DNA of 6,155 bases, taken from contig CP059262.1 of assembly GCA_013693875.1 (NCBI GenBank), positions 15,505 to 21,659 of the forward strand. The letters are read 5' to 3'. The DNA is from Exiguobacterium profundum. Lineage in GTDB: Bacteria > Pseudomonadota > Alphaproteobacteria > Rhodobacterales > Rhodobacteraceae. Shown here piece by piece: positions 5,733 to 6,155 of this stretch. Below the pieces are notes generated by a model. That model was given only the letters and a program-made list of their open reading frames with translations. It was not told the origin of the DNA and did no database searches. Both the position numbers and the translations under genes were made by a program. The number at the start of each line of letters is the position of its first letter. The stretch's first letter is position 1.

Positions 5733-6155
5733 ATGACTCCCTCCCGCCGACGACCCGAAGACGCTGGTTTCGACCGACTGGCTGGCGCGCCATCTGCGCG
5801 ACCCGGACCTGCGCATCCTGGATGCGTCCTGGTACCTGCTGGCGCAGAACCGGGACGCGAAGGCCGAGTATGACAAGGCGCATATTCCCGGCGCGCGGTT
5901 CTTCGATATCGACGACATCGCCGAAACCCGCTCGGCCCTGCCGCATATGGCGCCGCCGGTGGAGAAGTTCATGTCGCGGATGCGGGCGATGGGCGTGGGC
6001 GACGGGCACCAGGTGGTTGTCTATGACGGCGCAAGCATCTTTTCGGCGCCGCGGGTGTGGTGGACCTTCCGGCTGATGGGCAAGACGGATGTGGCCGTGC
6101 TGGATGGCGGGCTGCCGAAATGGCTGGCCGAGGGGCGCGAGACCGAGGATCTGGC
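5733..6155 (+). CDS. sseA: 3-mercaptopyruvate sulfurtransferase, N-terminal half (partial; frameshift near start)
   Basis: The enzyme moves sulfur from 3-mercaptopyruvate to thiols or cyanide in the cytoplasm and consists of two rhodanese domains. About 140 of the usual roughly 280 residues are present. Visible motifs match E. coli SseA in order: STDWLARHLRDPDLRILDAS, AEYDKAHIPGARFFDID, SALPHMAPP, VVYDG, IFSAPRVWWTFRLMG and VLDGGLPKWLAEGR. This is the non-catalytic first domain; the active-site Cys loop (CGSGVTA in E. coli) would lie beyond the window. From 5749 the frame is open to the end, but a TGA at 5734-5736 closes it upstream. The ATG at 5733 joins it if one C of the CCC at 5743-5745 is removed, giving MTPSADDPKTLVSTDW. 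The gene diverges from the esterase. Family is near certain; the N-terminal residues are reconstructed. Confidence 0.9.

Noticed and set aside
5363..5734. Upstream extension of the esterase to a 403-residue protein
   Set aside because: The added 124 residues are Arg/Pro-rich without conservation-like character, whereas a normal signal anchor starts right at ATG 5362.
5380..5736. Possible small membrane protein (118 codons) before sseA, ending in a hydrophobic stretch
   Set aside because: The N-terminal two-thirds is Arg/Gly-rich, the frame overlaps the GC hairpin and there is no convincing ribosome site; it reads as intergenic DNA.

Overview
The window is GC-rich, about two-thirds G+C by eye. 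Its codon use, short palindromic intergenic repeats and gene types suggest an alphaproteobacterium, most likely in or near the Rhodobacterales. That placement is inference; there is no rRNA or species-diagnostic gene here. No clear previously undescribed multi-gene system was found. The most distinctive points are a heavily frameshifted giant autotransporter and a compact composite palindrome element.

Layout. Positions 1-63 may hold the last hydrophobic residues of a membrane protein (weak call), followed by a leader without clear genes to 237. Positions 238-3855 (+) hold one very large gene for a type V secreted autotransporter. It has a signal peptide, a glycine-rich passenger, beta-helix repeats of the autotransporter passenger type, a helical linker and a C-terminal outer-membrane beta-barrel ending in Phe. 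As written it is broken by about 20 single-base frame changes (about 16 losses and 4 gains). The frames splice into one stop-free protein of roughly 1200 residues, so the shifts are either very recent decay or sequencing/assembly error.

Positions 3856-4522 are intergenic between converging genes and contain at least five palindromes or hairpins. The most striking is a roughly 95-bp composite (4308-4402): two perfect 20-bp palindromes that are exact reverse complements of each other, with a small palindrome midway and a repeated octamer. It resembles a REPIN-type element.

Positions 4523-5362 (-) hold an intact 279-residue alpha/beta-hydrolase (esterase or PHB-depolymerase-like) with an N-terminal signal anchor. 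Positions 5363-5732 are the divergent intergenic region. Positions 5733 to the end (+) hold the N-terminal half of a 3-mercaptopyruvate sulfurtransferase (sseA-like), with a probable one-base insertion just after its start codon.

The three recognisable genes do not obviously form a pathway. They are on different strands and separated by sizeable gaps, so they are probably transcribed independently.
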